Assembly (NCBI GenBank): GCA_027297005.1
Contig: JAPUIN010000314.1
Location: 1-11,760, forward strand
Length of the DNA stretch: 11,760 nt
DNA from: Acidobacteriota bacterium
GTDB taxonomy: Bacteria > Acidobacteriota > Polarisedimenticolia > Gp22-AA2
Direction: 5' to 3'
The position numbers and the translations under genes are program-made. The notes beneath the pieces are model-generated. The model made no database searches. It was not told where the DNA came from and was given only the letters and a program-made list of their open reading frames with translations. How positions within the stretch are numbered: position 1 is the stretch's first letter; each line of letters opens with the position of its first letter. Positions 1 through 6,514 of this stretch are shown here, in pieces.

Positions 1-646
1 CGGGACGCATGAGCTCGCAGTGAAACGGTGCGCTGACAGGAAGGCGGAGAACCTTACGCACGCCATGAGCCCTGGCGATGCCGCCCAGTCTTTCCACGGC
101 CGCCGTATGTCCCGCAACGACGGTCTGGTCCGGCGCGTTGAGATTGGCGGGTGCGAGCACGTCCCCCTCGGCGGCGATACGGCAGAGCCTCTCGACCACT
201 TCGAGGCTCACTCCTACCACCGCAGCCATGGCGCCGTCTCCATCCGGCACCGCATCCTGCATGTATTGCCCGCGTTTGCGCACGATCGCCACCGCGTCCT
301 CCAGGTTAATTGCCTTCGCAGCAGCGAGGGCAGTGTACTCCCCCAGCGAATGTCCGGCCATGCAGTCGGCCATCTCGATGATCGTCCCGCCCAGCCTCGA
401 GCGGAGGGCAGCCCAGACAGCAAGGCTGGCCGTGAGGATCGCCGGTTGTGTATTCGCCGTGAGCCGCAGCTCCTCCGCGGGACCCTCGAAGCAGAGCCGG
501 CTGATCGGCTCGCCGAGCACGTGATCAGCTCGCATGAAAACATCCCGGGCCTCCGGAAAGGCGTCGAAGACCGCCTTCCCCATGCCGACCGCCTGAGCGC
601 CCTGACCCGGAAACAGAAAGGCGATCCGTGGTGCGTCGCCGCTCAC
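1..646 (-). CDS. fabD: Malonyl-CoA:ACP transacylase FabD (3' end outside window)
   Basis: FabD moves the malonyl group from malonyl-CoA to acyl carrier protein, supplying the extender for cytoplasmic type II fatty-acid synthesis. The 215 visible residues carry the family's landmarks in order: the N-terminal FLFPGQGAQ motif (GQGAQ at 14-18), NTQPAIL at 65-71, the nucleophile elbow GHSLGE with catalytic Ser100, a conserved Arg region RKRGQYMQ at 123-130, and the catalytic His in SAPFHCELM (His209). The family is usually about 310 residues, so roughly the last third lies beyond base 1. The start is GTG at 646, which forms a four-base GTGA overlap with the fabH stop; a GGGGAT stretch just upstream can act as the ribosome site. 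The gene is the last visible member of the yceD-rpmF-plsX-fabH-fabD operon, and translation is probably coupled to fabH. Nothing looks damaged in the part seen. Confidence 0.97.
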   Translation of the reverse strand, partial: MSGDAPRIAFLFPGQGAQAVGMGKAVFDAFPEARDVFMRADHVLGEPISRLCFEGPAEELRLTANTQPAILTASLAVWAALRSRLGGTIIEMADCMAGHSLGEYTALAAAKAINLEDAVAIVRKRGQYMQDAVPDGDGAMAAVVGVSLEVVERLCRIAAEGDVLAPANLNAPDQTVVAGHTAAVERLGGIARAHGVRKVLRLPVSAPFHCELMRP

Positions 647-1641
647 GATCCCCACTTGCAGACCGCCGCGCCCCAGGTCAGGCCGGTGCCGAAGGCGGCG
701 AAGAGAAGGATATCGCCTTCCTGCACGCGACCGGCGCGGACTGCCTCGTCAAGCGCGACCGGGATCGACGCTGCGGACGTGTTCCCGACCCGTTCGATGT
801 TGACAAAAACCTGATCCTCTCGGAACCCGAGACGTGAACCCACCGCATCGATGATCCGCCGATTCGCCTGGTGCGGGATGAAGAGGTTCACGTCGTTCGC
901 CTCCAGGCCGGCGTCACGCAGAACCTCGCGTGAGGTCTCCTCCATCGAGCGGACCGCCATTTTGAAAGTCTCGTTGCCGCGCATGCGGATGTAATGCCTC
1001 CGCTCCGCGACGGTCCGTTCGGACGTCGGCTCACGGGTCCCTCCCCCGGGGACATAAATGAAATCAGCCATCCTGCCGTCGGAATGCATCGCCACCGAGA
1101 GGACACCATGCGGTTCCTCGCCGGAGGACATGATCACCGCGCCGGCGCCATCGCCGAACAGGACGCAGGTGGACCGATCCTTCCAGTCGACAAACTTGGA
1201 GAGCAATTCTGCGCCGATGAGCAGTACATTCTGCCGTCCCCCGGTGGCCAGCAGGCCGTCGGCCACCGCGAGGCCGTAGATGAAACCCGAGCAACCGGCG
1301 GAAATATCGAACGCGGCGGCTCGCCTTGCACCGAGATTCTTCTGAACGAAGCAGGCCGTGGCGGGCAGCGGCATGTCGGGAGTCACGGTCGCGCAGATGA
1401 GAACGTCGAGGTCGGATCCTTTCATTCCAGCGGACCGGAGTGCCTCCTCGGCCGCGCGGGTCGCGAAGGTGGACATGTACTCGTCCGCGCTCGCCACCCG
1501 CCGCTCGCGAATGCCGGTGCGTGAGGTAATCCACTCGTCCGAGGTGTCGACCATGCGTTCGATATCGGCATTGGTCAGGATCTTCTCGGGCAGCGCCGAT
1601 CCGGTCCCACGGATGACGGCCCGCCGTGTCTGGCCGCTCAC
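643..1641 (-). CDS. fabH: Beta-ketoacyl-ACP synthase III FabH
   Basis: FabH condenses an acyl-CoA primer with malonyl-ACP and so starts each fatty-acid chain; it acts in the cytoplasm as a thiolase-fold dimer. The 332-residue length is normal. The catalytic triad is complete: Cys117 in DISAGCSGF, His257 in FIPHQANRR, and Asn287 in ERVGNTSAAS. The N-terminal signature SDEWITSRTGIRERR (34-48) and the C-terminal FAAFGTGLTWGA (314-325) are also typical. Translation starts at GTG 1641, overlapping the plsX stop by the bases GTGA, and the same arrangement links its own stop to fabD. This argues for tight translational coupling through plsX-fabH-fabD. Primer preference (acetyl versus branched acyl-CoA) cannot be read from the sequence by eye. 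Confidence 0.98.
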   Translation of the reverse strand: MSGQTRRAVIRGTGSALPEKILTNADIERMVDTSDEWITSRTGIRERRVASADEYMSTFATRAAEEALRSAGMKGSDLDVLICATVTPDMPLPATACFVQKNLGARRAAAFDISAGCSGFIYGLAVADGLLATGGRQNVLLIGAELLSKFVDWKDRSTCVLFGDGAGAVIMSSGEEPHGVLSVAMHSDGRMADFIYVPGGGTREPTSERTVAERRHYIRMRGNETFKMAVRSMEETSREVLRDAGLEANDVNLFIPHQANRRIIDAVGSRLGFREDQVFVNIERVGNTSAASIPVALDEAVRAGRVQEGDILLFAAFGTGLTWGAAVCKWGS

Positions 1642-2699
1642 GACGGATCTCCGGCGCCCGCGGAGGCGGCGCCGCGCAGTGGGGGACGAAGTCCGCTGGC
1701 CGACGTCAACTTGGTGATCTCGTCATGGATCCGATCATTGACGCAGTTCTGGACGAAATCGATTGCGACACGAACCGCGTTTTTAATCGCCAGCGGCGAG
1801 GAACCGCCATGGCTGATGATCGAGGCGCCTCGCACGCCGAGGAGTGGGACACCTCCGTACTCGGCGTGGTCGATCTTCCTGCGGAAGCTCCTCAAGGCCG
1901 GGCGGGCCAGCAGGTACCCCACCCTGGCAAGAAACGACTTCCTGATCTCCTCGCGCATGAAATGGAAAATCGCATCGGCGGCACTTTCGACGGCCTTGAG
2001 CGAGACGTTCCCGATGAACCCGTCGCAGACAATGACGTCAGCCTCCCCGCTGAACACGTGCCGGCCCTCCACGTTGCCGATGAAATTGAGGGGCATCTCC
2101 CGCAGGATCTTCAGAGTCTCACGCGTCACTTCGTTCCCCTTGGAGTCCTCCTCGCCGATGCTCATGAGACCAACGCGCGGGTTGCGCACGCCGAGGACCT
2201 CGCGCGCATAGAGGTGACCCATGATCGCGAACTGGACCAGGTGCACCGGACGGCAATCTATGTTCGCCCCCACGTCGAGCCAGACCGACAGGCCTTTCAG
2301 GTTAGGGACGACGGCGCACAAGGCGGGCCTCTCAACCCCTTCAAGGACTCCGCAGACCATCTTTGCGGTCGCCATGACGGCACCGGTATTCCCTGCGCTG
2401 ACGGTCCCTTGTGCACGCCCATCACGGACACAATTGGCGGCGATGCGGATCGACGAGTCCTTCTTGCGACGGTAGGCGGTGACCGGTGATTCATCCATAC
2501 TGACCACCTCGGTCGCGTGCTGGATGTCGATCGGGAGTTCCGAGATGTCGTGTTTGCAGAGTTCGGTCTGGATCGCGTCGGAGCGTCCCACCAGCAGAAT
2601 ACGGACGCCCAGTTCACGCGCCGCCATGACCGCTCCGGTCACCGGGTGGGCGGGCGCGAAATCTCCGCCCATCGCGTCGATTGCTATCGTGATGCTCAT
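1638..2699 (-). CDS. plsX: Phosphate acyltransferase PlsX
   Basis: PlsX converts acyl-ACP and phosphate into acyl-phosphate, the donor used by PlsY to acylate glycerol-3-phosphate, so it links fatty-acid synthesis to phospholipid synthesis at the membrane surface. The 353 residues contain the family hallmarks: IAIDAMGGDFAP at the N-terminus, SAGNTGAVMA, WLDVGANIDC, SIGEEDSKGNE, CDGFIGNVSLKAVE, and the C-terminal YGGVPLLGVRGASIISHG. The last twenty or so residues (SASGLRPPLRGAASAGAG...) form a low-complexity tail beyond the usual end. The start is ATG 2699, preceded by GGAAGG with seven bases of spacing. A 108-base gap separates it from rpmF; this gap holds a strong dyad (2720-2756) that could affect plsX expression. 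The stop overlaps the fabH GTG. Confidence 0.97.
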   Translation of the reverse strand: MSITIAIDAMGGDFAPAHPVTGAVMAARELGVRILLVGRSDAIQTELCKHDISELPIDIQHATEVVSMDESPVTAYRRKKDSSIRIAANCVRDGRAQGTVSAGNTGAVMATAKMVCGVLEGVERPALCAVVPNLKGLSVWLDVGANIDCRPVHLVQFAIMGHLYAREVLGVRNPRVGLMSIGEEDSKGNEVTRETLKILREMPLNFIGNVEGRHVFSGEADVIVCDGFIGNVSLKAVESAADAIFHFMREEIRKSFLARVGYLLARPALRSFRRKIDHAEYGGVPLLGVRGASIISHGGSSPLAIKNAVRVAIDFVQNCVNDRIHDEITKLTSASGLRPPLRGAASAGAGDPS

Positions 2700-2719
2700 C
2701 CGCTGGCCTTCCGGGCGGT

Positions 2720-2756
2720 GCCGGGCGTCACGGTGAGACGTCGGGCGTGACCCGGC
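2720..2756 (-). promoter_or_regulatory. Imperfect hairpin in the rpmF-plsX gap
   Basis: On the transcribed (minus) strand, GCCGGGTCACG is followed after 13 bases by CGTGACGCCCGGC. These can pair over 11 base pairs with a two-base bulge on the downstream side. There is no T-run afterwards, so it is not a standard intrinsic terminator. It ends 20 bases before the plsX start, just upstream of the GGAAGG ribosome site. A role in mRNA processing, partial attenuation or differential expression of rpmF and plsX is possible but inferred only. Confidence 0.45.
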
Positions 2757-2807
2757 CGTCGTCTATTCGAAGGGAAGAGCGAGGCGAGCGAGGACCCGCG
2801 CCCGTCG

Positions 2808-2990
2808 TCAGGGCTCACCGACCTCGATGACCTCCCGACCTTTGTAGTATCCGCAATGAGGGCAGACGCGATGCGGCAGCTTCTCCTCCTGGCAGTTCGT
2901 ACACTTGGAGACCGAGGGTCGAACGAGGCCATCATGAGCGCGGCGCTTGTCCCGCCGAGCGCGCGAGTGACGTCTTTTGGGGTTTGGCAT
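2808..2990 (-). CDS. rpmF: 50S ribosomal protein L32 (zinc-binding form)
   Basis: L32 is a small protein of the large ribosomal subunit. The 60-residue product has the typical basic N-terminus MPNPKRRHSRARRDKRR and two CxxC pairs (Cys30/Cys33 and Cys43/Cys46, in CTNC and CPHC) that form a zinc ribbon, so this is the zinc-containing type rather than the cysteine-free paralogue. The end CGYYKGREVIEV is also characteristic. The ATG at 2990 has an AAGGA ribosome site eight bases upstream. It follows yceD by 20 bases and precedes plsX by 108 bases, the classic order in which L32 sits at the head of the phospholipid/fatty-acid operon. Confidence 0.98.
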   Translation of the reverse strand: MPNPKRRHSRARRDKRRAHDGLVRPSVSKCTNCQEEKLPHRVCPHCGYYKGREVIEVGEP

Positions 2991-3010
2991 CAGATAGATC
3001 CTTGTGAAAG

Positions 3011-3529
3011 CTAGAGCAGGTTCTTCAGAACCTGGAGGCGGGGATCACTGCTCGCCTCCTCTCTGCAGCCGCAGGCTCCCTCTTTGAGATCGCAGCCGCA
3101 GCGCTGACAGAACCCCGGACAGTCCGGTCGACAGAGCGGCTTGAGCGGTATGCCCAGGTAGATCTGCTCGGACAGCAACTCCTTAAGATCGATCCGACAT
3201 CCATCATAGTGGGTCCGGGTGATCTCACCCTCGTTGACCCTCGACTCACCCTTAGCAGTCGACTCGGACGCGCTCGTGTACAACAAATCAAAGCGCAACC
3301 GCAGTGGCAGCCTGTATGAGTCGAGACACCGGCTGCAGGTAAGCGTCGCGACCGTCGCAATCTCCCCCTCGAACGCGATCCCTCCCGAATCCCGGCTCAG
3401 TTGACCGTTTAGGTGAATCGGCTCGACGAGGACCTTTTCGCTCCCCTCCAAGGGGAGGGACGACAGAGCGTCGGTGAGGCAGTCGATCGTCAGCCCCTCG
3501 GGTCCTATCTTCTTTGTTTCGATATACAT
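3011..3529 (-). CDS. yceD: YceD/DUF177 family protein
   Basis: This is the DUF177 protein that usually precedes rpmF; the family has been linked to 23S rRNA metabolism and ribosome assembly in bacteria and plastids, but its exact activity is unclear. From ATG 3529 the product is 172 residues starting MYIETKKIGPEG. It contains a central TCSRCLDSYRLPL segment with a CxxC, a cysteine-rich stretch (LCRPDCPGFCQRCGCDLKEG...CGC) that is richer in Cys than many homologues and probably binds a metal, and the typical end DPRLQVLKNLL. An in-frame TTG at 3544 would add five residues (LGRVV). The consensus promoter at 3556-3583 predicts a transcription start near 3549, leaving only about five bases before that TTG but 20 before the ATG, so the ATG is preferred. 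No strong ribosome site precedes either start. It is the first gene of the operon. Confidence 0.93.
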   Translation of the reverse strand: MYIETKKIGPEGLTIDCLTDALSSLPLEGSEKVLVEPIHLNGQLSRDSGGIAFEGEIATVATLTCSRCLDSYRLPLRLRFDLLYTSASESTAKGESRVNEGEITRTHYDGCRIDLKELLSEQIYLGIPLKPLCRPDCPGFCQRCGCDLKEGACGCREEASSDPRLQVLKNLL

Positions 3530-3555
3530 AACCACACGGCCCAAGAGGAAGGCGC

Positions 3556-3583
3556 ATTATAGCATGAGGCAGTCCGATGTCAA
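3556..3583 (-). promoter_or_regulatory. Sigma-70 promoter of the yceD-rpmF-plsX-fabHD operon
   Basis: On the minus strand TTGACA (3583-3578) is followed after 16 bases by TATAAT (3561-3556). Both hexamers match the housekeeping consensus perfectly. The predicted start of transcription is near 3549, giving a leader of about 20 bases before the yceD ATG at 3529. The position, in the gap between the DUF4388 gene and yceD, makes it the obvious promoter of the lipid/ribosome operon. No FapR- or FadR-like operator was recognised around it. Confidence 0.88.
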
Positions 3584-3652
3584 TGGATGGGGGCGCCAGG
3601 AAGCCGTGTCAGGGGCCGGTTGCGGCCGGTTCCGGAGGGTGTAATGGGGGAC

Positions 3653-5188
3653 TCAGTCCTTGTTCTTGGCCAGCTCATCGAGCGCCTGCAGTGCCTCCGC
3701 CTGGGTCGGCAGAATCTCCAGCGCCTTCTCGTAATGTTTGCGGGCCTTGGCGTGCAGTCCGTGAGCCCGGTAGAAGTTCCCCAGGGCCACCGCATGACCC
3801 GGGCTGAACGCGTCCAGCTCAGCAGCACGCAGCAGGGCCGCCTCAGCGCGCTTCTGCCAGCGATAATCGGGATTCCGGGCCAGCGCCTGACCCAGGAGGC
3901 CGTAAGTGACCGCGTTCTTGTCGCTGTAATTGCTCGCGAATTCACAGTAACGGATGCAATTGAAGAAATCGCCGACCTTCCAGTATTCACGCGCTTTGGC
4001 CAGGAATTGCTCCGACAGGCGGTTGCGCTCCTCTTCGTTCGACTGCTTCTCCGTTTTCGAAAGCTCCTTGCGCATCGTCGCCGCGTCCAAATCGAGGTTC
4101 ACGACCCGTTCCGAAGCTGCTCCTCCCGCGCGCGCCGAAGTAAGATCGCGCGAACGGAGAGCGAGGAACGCTTCGAGAAGCCGCGCCTCAATAATCTGGA
4201 TTTCCTCGCGCAGTTCGATTTGAAGCTTACGTAGGAACCTGCATGGCGTAAACCGCTCCTTGAGTTCCTCGTAGGCCTCCTTGACCTTCTCCGGCGTTGC
4301 CTGATCCTCAATCCCAAGGACAGCCGCCGGCGCGCCCGCGCTGGCCATCTCGTAGAACTCCTTGATCTCCGCCCTCTCACGTTCCTCCCGACGACGTTTC
4401 TCCTCTTCGCCACGTAAAAGGTCGTCACAGCTGAGGGGGCCGGAGCCGATAGGCGGGACGAAGTTCGCCAGTCCCAGGATCAGCAACCCGAACAGGAAGC
4501 GGGACGCGGCCTCCTCCTCCGATGGTGGGACCTGAGCGAGGATGTCGCGTATTTTGATTTGCCCTTCGATCCTCGAAACGAGAAACCCTTCAATGGGCGT
4601 GAGGCTCAACTGATCGAACGGTAGATAGAGCTGGTCGGAAAAACGCAACCCGCGATCCTGTCGCAGCAACGCTTCCTTGACTCGCTCAAAGCCGGTCATC
4701 GAGCGCAATGCGCGGATAATCAGCTCGAAGCTGATCACCACGTTCGTTGCCAGTGTGCTCTCGGGAACGGGCCCTTCCACGAACGTATACTCCAGATTGT
4801 CCCAACGGAACATCGAAGTCATGATCTGCTGCGCCAGCTCGCGCATCGCGACCTGGAGCGCCTCCACCGGAATCTTGCCACGTCCCCGGACCGCCTCGAG
4901 CACCCGGTCGTCTGGCAGCCCCTTCAGGGCTTCGGCCTCGTCCGGCGTGATCACCTGTTGCCGCGCCAGGAATCCTGGCAGTTGTTCATCATCGAGAGTG
5001 GAGGAAACCGTGAGGATCATCCCGCGATCCAGGTGGATGCACTTCCGGACGCCGCCCCGGCTGATGGTCAGCATGCCGGTTCGCTCGTTGAGATAGAGAT
5101 CGCGGATCAGTTCTGCCAGGGCCGGAGGCGAACAAAACCCCCGAAACGCCGGCTCCGGTTCTGCGGTCAGGGACTGTGCCACGGACAT
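3653..5188 (-). CDS. DUF4388 (PATAN-type) protein with degenerate J-like segment and TPR C-terminus
   Basis: The 511-residue protein appears modular and cytoplasmic, with no signal peptide or membrane segment. Residues about 15-85 match the DUF4388/PATAN pattern (LAELIRDLYLNERTGMLTI, then KCIHLDRGMILTVSS and LPGFLARQQVITPDEAEAL); residues about 90-250 continue the helical region seen in such proteins. A charged helix (261-278, EEEKRRREERERAEIKEF) leads to a J-domain-like segment, AAVLGIEDQATPEKVKEAY at 288-306, which lacks the HPD tripeptide (FTP follows at 313-315) and so should not stimulate Hsp70. Residues about 393-508 hold roughly three TPRs (for example HAKARKHYEKALEILPTQAEA). DUF4388 proteins are associated with two-component signalling; this one lies 89 bases downstream of two histidine kinases, and has its own likely promoter at 5221-5249. 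The start ATG 5188 follows AAGGGGAG. Its precise role is unknown; an adaptor or scaffold is the best guess. Confidence 0.85.
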   Translation of the reverse strand: MSVAQSLTAEPEPAFRGFCSPPALAELIRDLYLNERTGMLTISRGGVRKCIHLDRGMILTVSSTLDDEQLPGFLARQQVITPDEAEALKGLPDDRVLEAVRGRGKIPVEALQVAMRELAQQIMTSMFRWDNLEYTFVEGPVPESTLATNVVISFELIIRALRSMTGFERVKEALLRQDRGLRFSDQLYLPFDQLSLTPIEGFLVSRIEGQIKIRDILAQVPPSEEEAASRFLFGLLILGLANFVPPIGSGPLSCDDLLRGEEEKRRREERERAEIKEFYEMASAGAPAAVLGIEDQATPEKVKEAYEELKERFTPCRFLRKLQIELREEIQIIEARLLEAFLALRSRDLTSARAGGAASERVVNLDLDAATMRKELSKTEKQSNEEERNRLSEQFLAKAREYWKVGDFFNCIRYCEFASNYSDKNAVTYGLLGQALARNPDYRWQKRAEAALLRAAELDAFSPGHAVALGNFYRAHGLHAKARKHYEKALEILPTQAEALQALDELAKNKD

Positions 5189-5220
5189 GGCTCCCCTTGC
5201 GGCACGGCCGCACAGTCCTC

Positions 5221-5249
5221 AAGATAGGTTCCCGCGGGGAGTCGGTCAA
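5221..5249 (-). promoter_or_regulatory. Probable sigma-70 promoter of the DUF4388-TPR gene
   Basis: On the minus strand TTGACC (5249-5244; five of six consensus bases) is followed after 17 bases by TATCTT (5226-5221; four of six). Transcription would begin near 5214 and give a leader of about 26 bases to the ATG at 5188. The spacer contains the perfect eight-base palindrome CCCGCGGG (5231-5238), a conceivable operator. The gene could therefore be expressed apart from the kinases upstream. Confidence 0.55.
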
Positions 5250-5277
5250 GCCGATAAGTCTCGACAGGACAGGGATT

Positions 5278-6498
5278 TCAGGCCGCAGATCGTTCCGTTT
5301 CCTCGCTGTCCGCACCAGATGCGGACGGGGTTGACGATGCAGCCGGTTCCATTGGAAGCGCCACGAAAACCGTCGTTCCCTCCCCTGCCCGGCTTTCGAT
5401 CCAGATGCGCCCTCCGTGTGATTCGACGGCAAGCCGGCAGAAGGTCAGACCAAGACCTGAGTCATAGACCGAAGACCGCTTATCGTCCGGAGCACCCGCT
5501 CTGAATTTGTCGAAGATGTACGGCAGAAGATCCTCGGGAATGCCGGCGCCGGTGTCGCCGACCGTCAAAATCACTTCATGCGGGCCGGGACGAGCGTCCA
5601 GCGTGACCCGCCCCCCTCGCGGTGTGTGTTTGAGAGCGTTGCTCACCAGGTTTCCGATCACCCGGCCCACCAACTCACGATCCGCTTTTGGTTGAGGCAA
5701 GTCCCTCGGAATCCGGCTCTCCAGAATGATCCCCTCGCGGGTGCTGAGGCTCATCAGCTCGTTCAGGTTGTCCTGGGCGATCTGATCGAGGGCGAGCGGA
5801 GCCGGATACAGGGGCATTTTGTTCTCCTCCAGCCTGCCGACGTGGAGAATGTTCAGAACCATTCGTAGCAGCTGGGCGCAGCTTTCCTGAGATCTCTGCA
5901 GAAGTTCGACCAGCCTTTTCGATACCGACGGATCGGTCTGCATCTGCATCAGCTGGACGTTTCCCATGATCCCGGTCAGTGAATTCTTCATATCATGGAC
6001 CACCATCTGCGTCATCGATTCTTTGAAGCGCTGCATACGCAGCAACTCTTCGTTCGTGCGCTCCAGCTCCTCCTTCTGCCTCTCGACTTCGTCCTGAAGG
6101 AATTTCACCCGCAGAATCGATCGAACCTTTGCGACAAGAACCATACGGTTGATCGGCTTGCTTAGAAAGTCGTCCGCTCCCGTCTCGAGGGCGTGGACCT
6201 TGTCTTCTTGAGCGTTCAATGCCGTCACCATGATGATCGGGAGCAGCCGCGTGGCATGCCGGGTTCGGAGTCGTCGACACAGCTCGATGCCGTTCATCCG
6301 CGGCATCATCACATCGAGCAGTACCAGGTCTGGGACCTGCTTCGCGATCATGTCAAGCGCTTCCTGCCCGTCATGGGCGCGCAGAATCTCATATCCCTCG
6401 GCCTTCAGGATTGACTCCATCAGGCGCACGTTGCGATGGTCGTCATCCACCACGAGAATTCTGATGCCGCGGACCTCTGCCCTGCTCTCCCCACTCAT
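5278..6498 (-). CDS. Soluble hybrid REC-histidine kinase
   Basis: This 406-residue cytoplasmic protein has an N-terminal receiver followed by a kinase core. Receiver (about 12-130): acidic cluster Asp18-Asp20 in LVVDDD, phosphoacceptor Asp62 in LLDVMMP, switch Thr92, and Lys114 in SKP, all intact. A coiled coil (about 133-160, VERQKEELERTNEELL) leads to the HisKA domain with His168 in VVHDMKNSLTG, an HDxKN-type H-box. The ATPase domain shows the N-box (Asn287 in LVSNALKHTP), DTGAGIP (315-321), the F-box IFDKF and the SGLGL lid (347-351). The last 25 residues are Ser/Ala/Glu-rich and probably disordered. Having the receiver first suggests that its phosphorylation by another kinase regulates its autokinase activity. 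ATG 6498 has AGGAGG just upstream and follows the stop of the membrane kinase by 16 bases, so the two are almost certainly co-transcribed. Confidence 0.95.
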   Translation of the reverse strand: MSGESRAEVRGIRILVVDDDHRNVRLMESILKAEGYEILRAHDGQEALDMIAKQVPDLVLLDVMMPRMNGIELCRRLRTRHATRLLPIIMVTALNAQEDKVHALETGADDFLSKPINRMVLVAKVRSILRVKFLQDEVERQKEELERTNEELLRMQRFKESMTQMVVHDMKNSLTGIMGNVQLMQMQTDPSVSKRLVELLQRSQESCAQLLRMVLNILHVGRLEENKMPLYPAPLALDQIAQDNLNELMSLSTREGIILESRIPRDLPQPKADRELVGRVIGNLVSNALKHTPRGGRVTLDARPGPHEVILTVGDTGAGIPEDLLPYIFDKFRAGAPDDKRSSVYDSGLGLTFCRLAVESHGGRIWIESRAGEGTTVFVALPMEPAASSTPSASGADSEETERSAA

Positions 6499-6514
6499 CG
6501 TCTTCCCTCCTGCA

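Noticed and set aside
20..814. Long plus-strand open frame opposite fabD and the 3' end of fabH
   Set aside because: The minus strand encodes textbook FabD and FabH motifs here; the plus frame is Arg/Pro/Ala-rich and matches nothing, as expected for antisense frames in GC-rich DNA.
1626..2489. 287-codon plus-strand open frame opposite plsX
   Set aside because: A shadow of plsX, whose complete motif set is on the minus strand; no ribosome site or recognisable domain.
3614..3627. Possible terminator (GGCCG-CAAC-CGGCC) after the DUF4388 gene
   Set aside because: The stem is only five base pairs and no T-tract follows, so it is not convincing as an intrinsic terminator.
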